Assembly: GCA_903927005.1 (NCBI GenBank)
Contig: CAIYLH010000100.1
Span: forward strand, 1 to 49,999
DNA from: an uncultured Pseudomonadota bacterium
GTDB taxonomy: Bacteria; Pseudomonadota; Gammaproteobacteria; Steroidobacterales; Steroidobacteraceae
Length of the DNA stretch: 49,999 bases
Direction: 5' to 3'
The notes beneath the pieces were generated by a model that was not told the DNA's origin, ran no database searches, and saw only the letters and a program-made list of their open reading frames with translations. Positions 49,718-49,999 of this stretch are shown here, one piece after another (the stretch's first letter is position 1; each line of letters starts with the position of its first letter). The position numbers and the translations under genes were made by a program.

Positions 49718-49999
<282 letters not shown>

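Overview
The window is a high-G+C (by eye about two thirds) bacterial chromosome segment with tightly packed, often overlapping genes. A TonB-dependent receptor, Tat and lipoprotein signals, a TolC/MacAB-type export operon and an NADPH sulfite reductase (cysJI plus cysG) point to a Gram-negative proteobacterium, most likely a gammaproteobacterium. The exact lineage cannot be read from the sequence. No rRNA, tRNA or CRISPR array was seen.

Layout: (1) 1-5322 holds an internally deleted tnpB remnant at the left edge, then an amidase, a DsbA/FrnE-type thiol oxidoreductase, a secreted amidohydrolase, a short-chain dehydrogenase and a small PGDYG-like protein. (2) 5370-28377 is a large amine-utilisation island. 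A TonB-dependent receptor is divergent from a plus-strand operon (spermidine dehydrogenase, SpuC-type aminotransferase, GntR regulator, PuuB-type oxidase, PuuA-type gamma-glutamylpolyamine synthetase, a second class III aminotransferase). It converges with a minus-strand operon (second glutamine-synthetase-like ligase, aldehyde dehydrogenase, iron-type alcohol dehydrogenase, class I amidotransferase, APC permease, PotFGHI-type ABC importer). A lone GSU2403-type nucleotidyltransferase with a palindromic promoter and an SRPBCC protein sit where the operons meet. (3) 28589-34251 holds an EF-G-like GTPase, a 57-residue membrane protein, a cupin, a FecR/DUF6600 envelope protein and an MgtC-like protein. 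(4) 34316-38920 is a four-gene TolC-MacA-MacB(ATPase)-MacB(permease) operon. (5) 38927-49297 (minus) holds a GAF-like/GGDEF/EAL protein, glpK-glpD and cysJ-cysI-cysG. (6) An RRM RNA-binding protein with a glycine tail and a long upstream region starts at the right edge and runs off it.

How it works together (inference): the island can import polyamines (PotFGHI), cleave spermidine (SpdH), transaminate putrescine (SpuC), and run the gamma-glutamylation route (PuuA, PuuB, ALDH, amidotransferase) to GABA. The minus operon has an alcohol dehydrogenase where an amine oxidase would be expected, and its permease resembles ethanolamine permeases. That suggests a parallel gamma-glutamylation route for an amino alcohol. 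Several genes have a -10-like box 6-7 nt before the start codon and no Shine-Dalgarno sequence, so leaderless mRNAs are likely common here.
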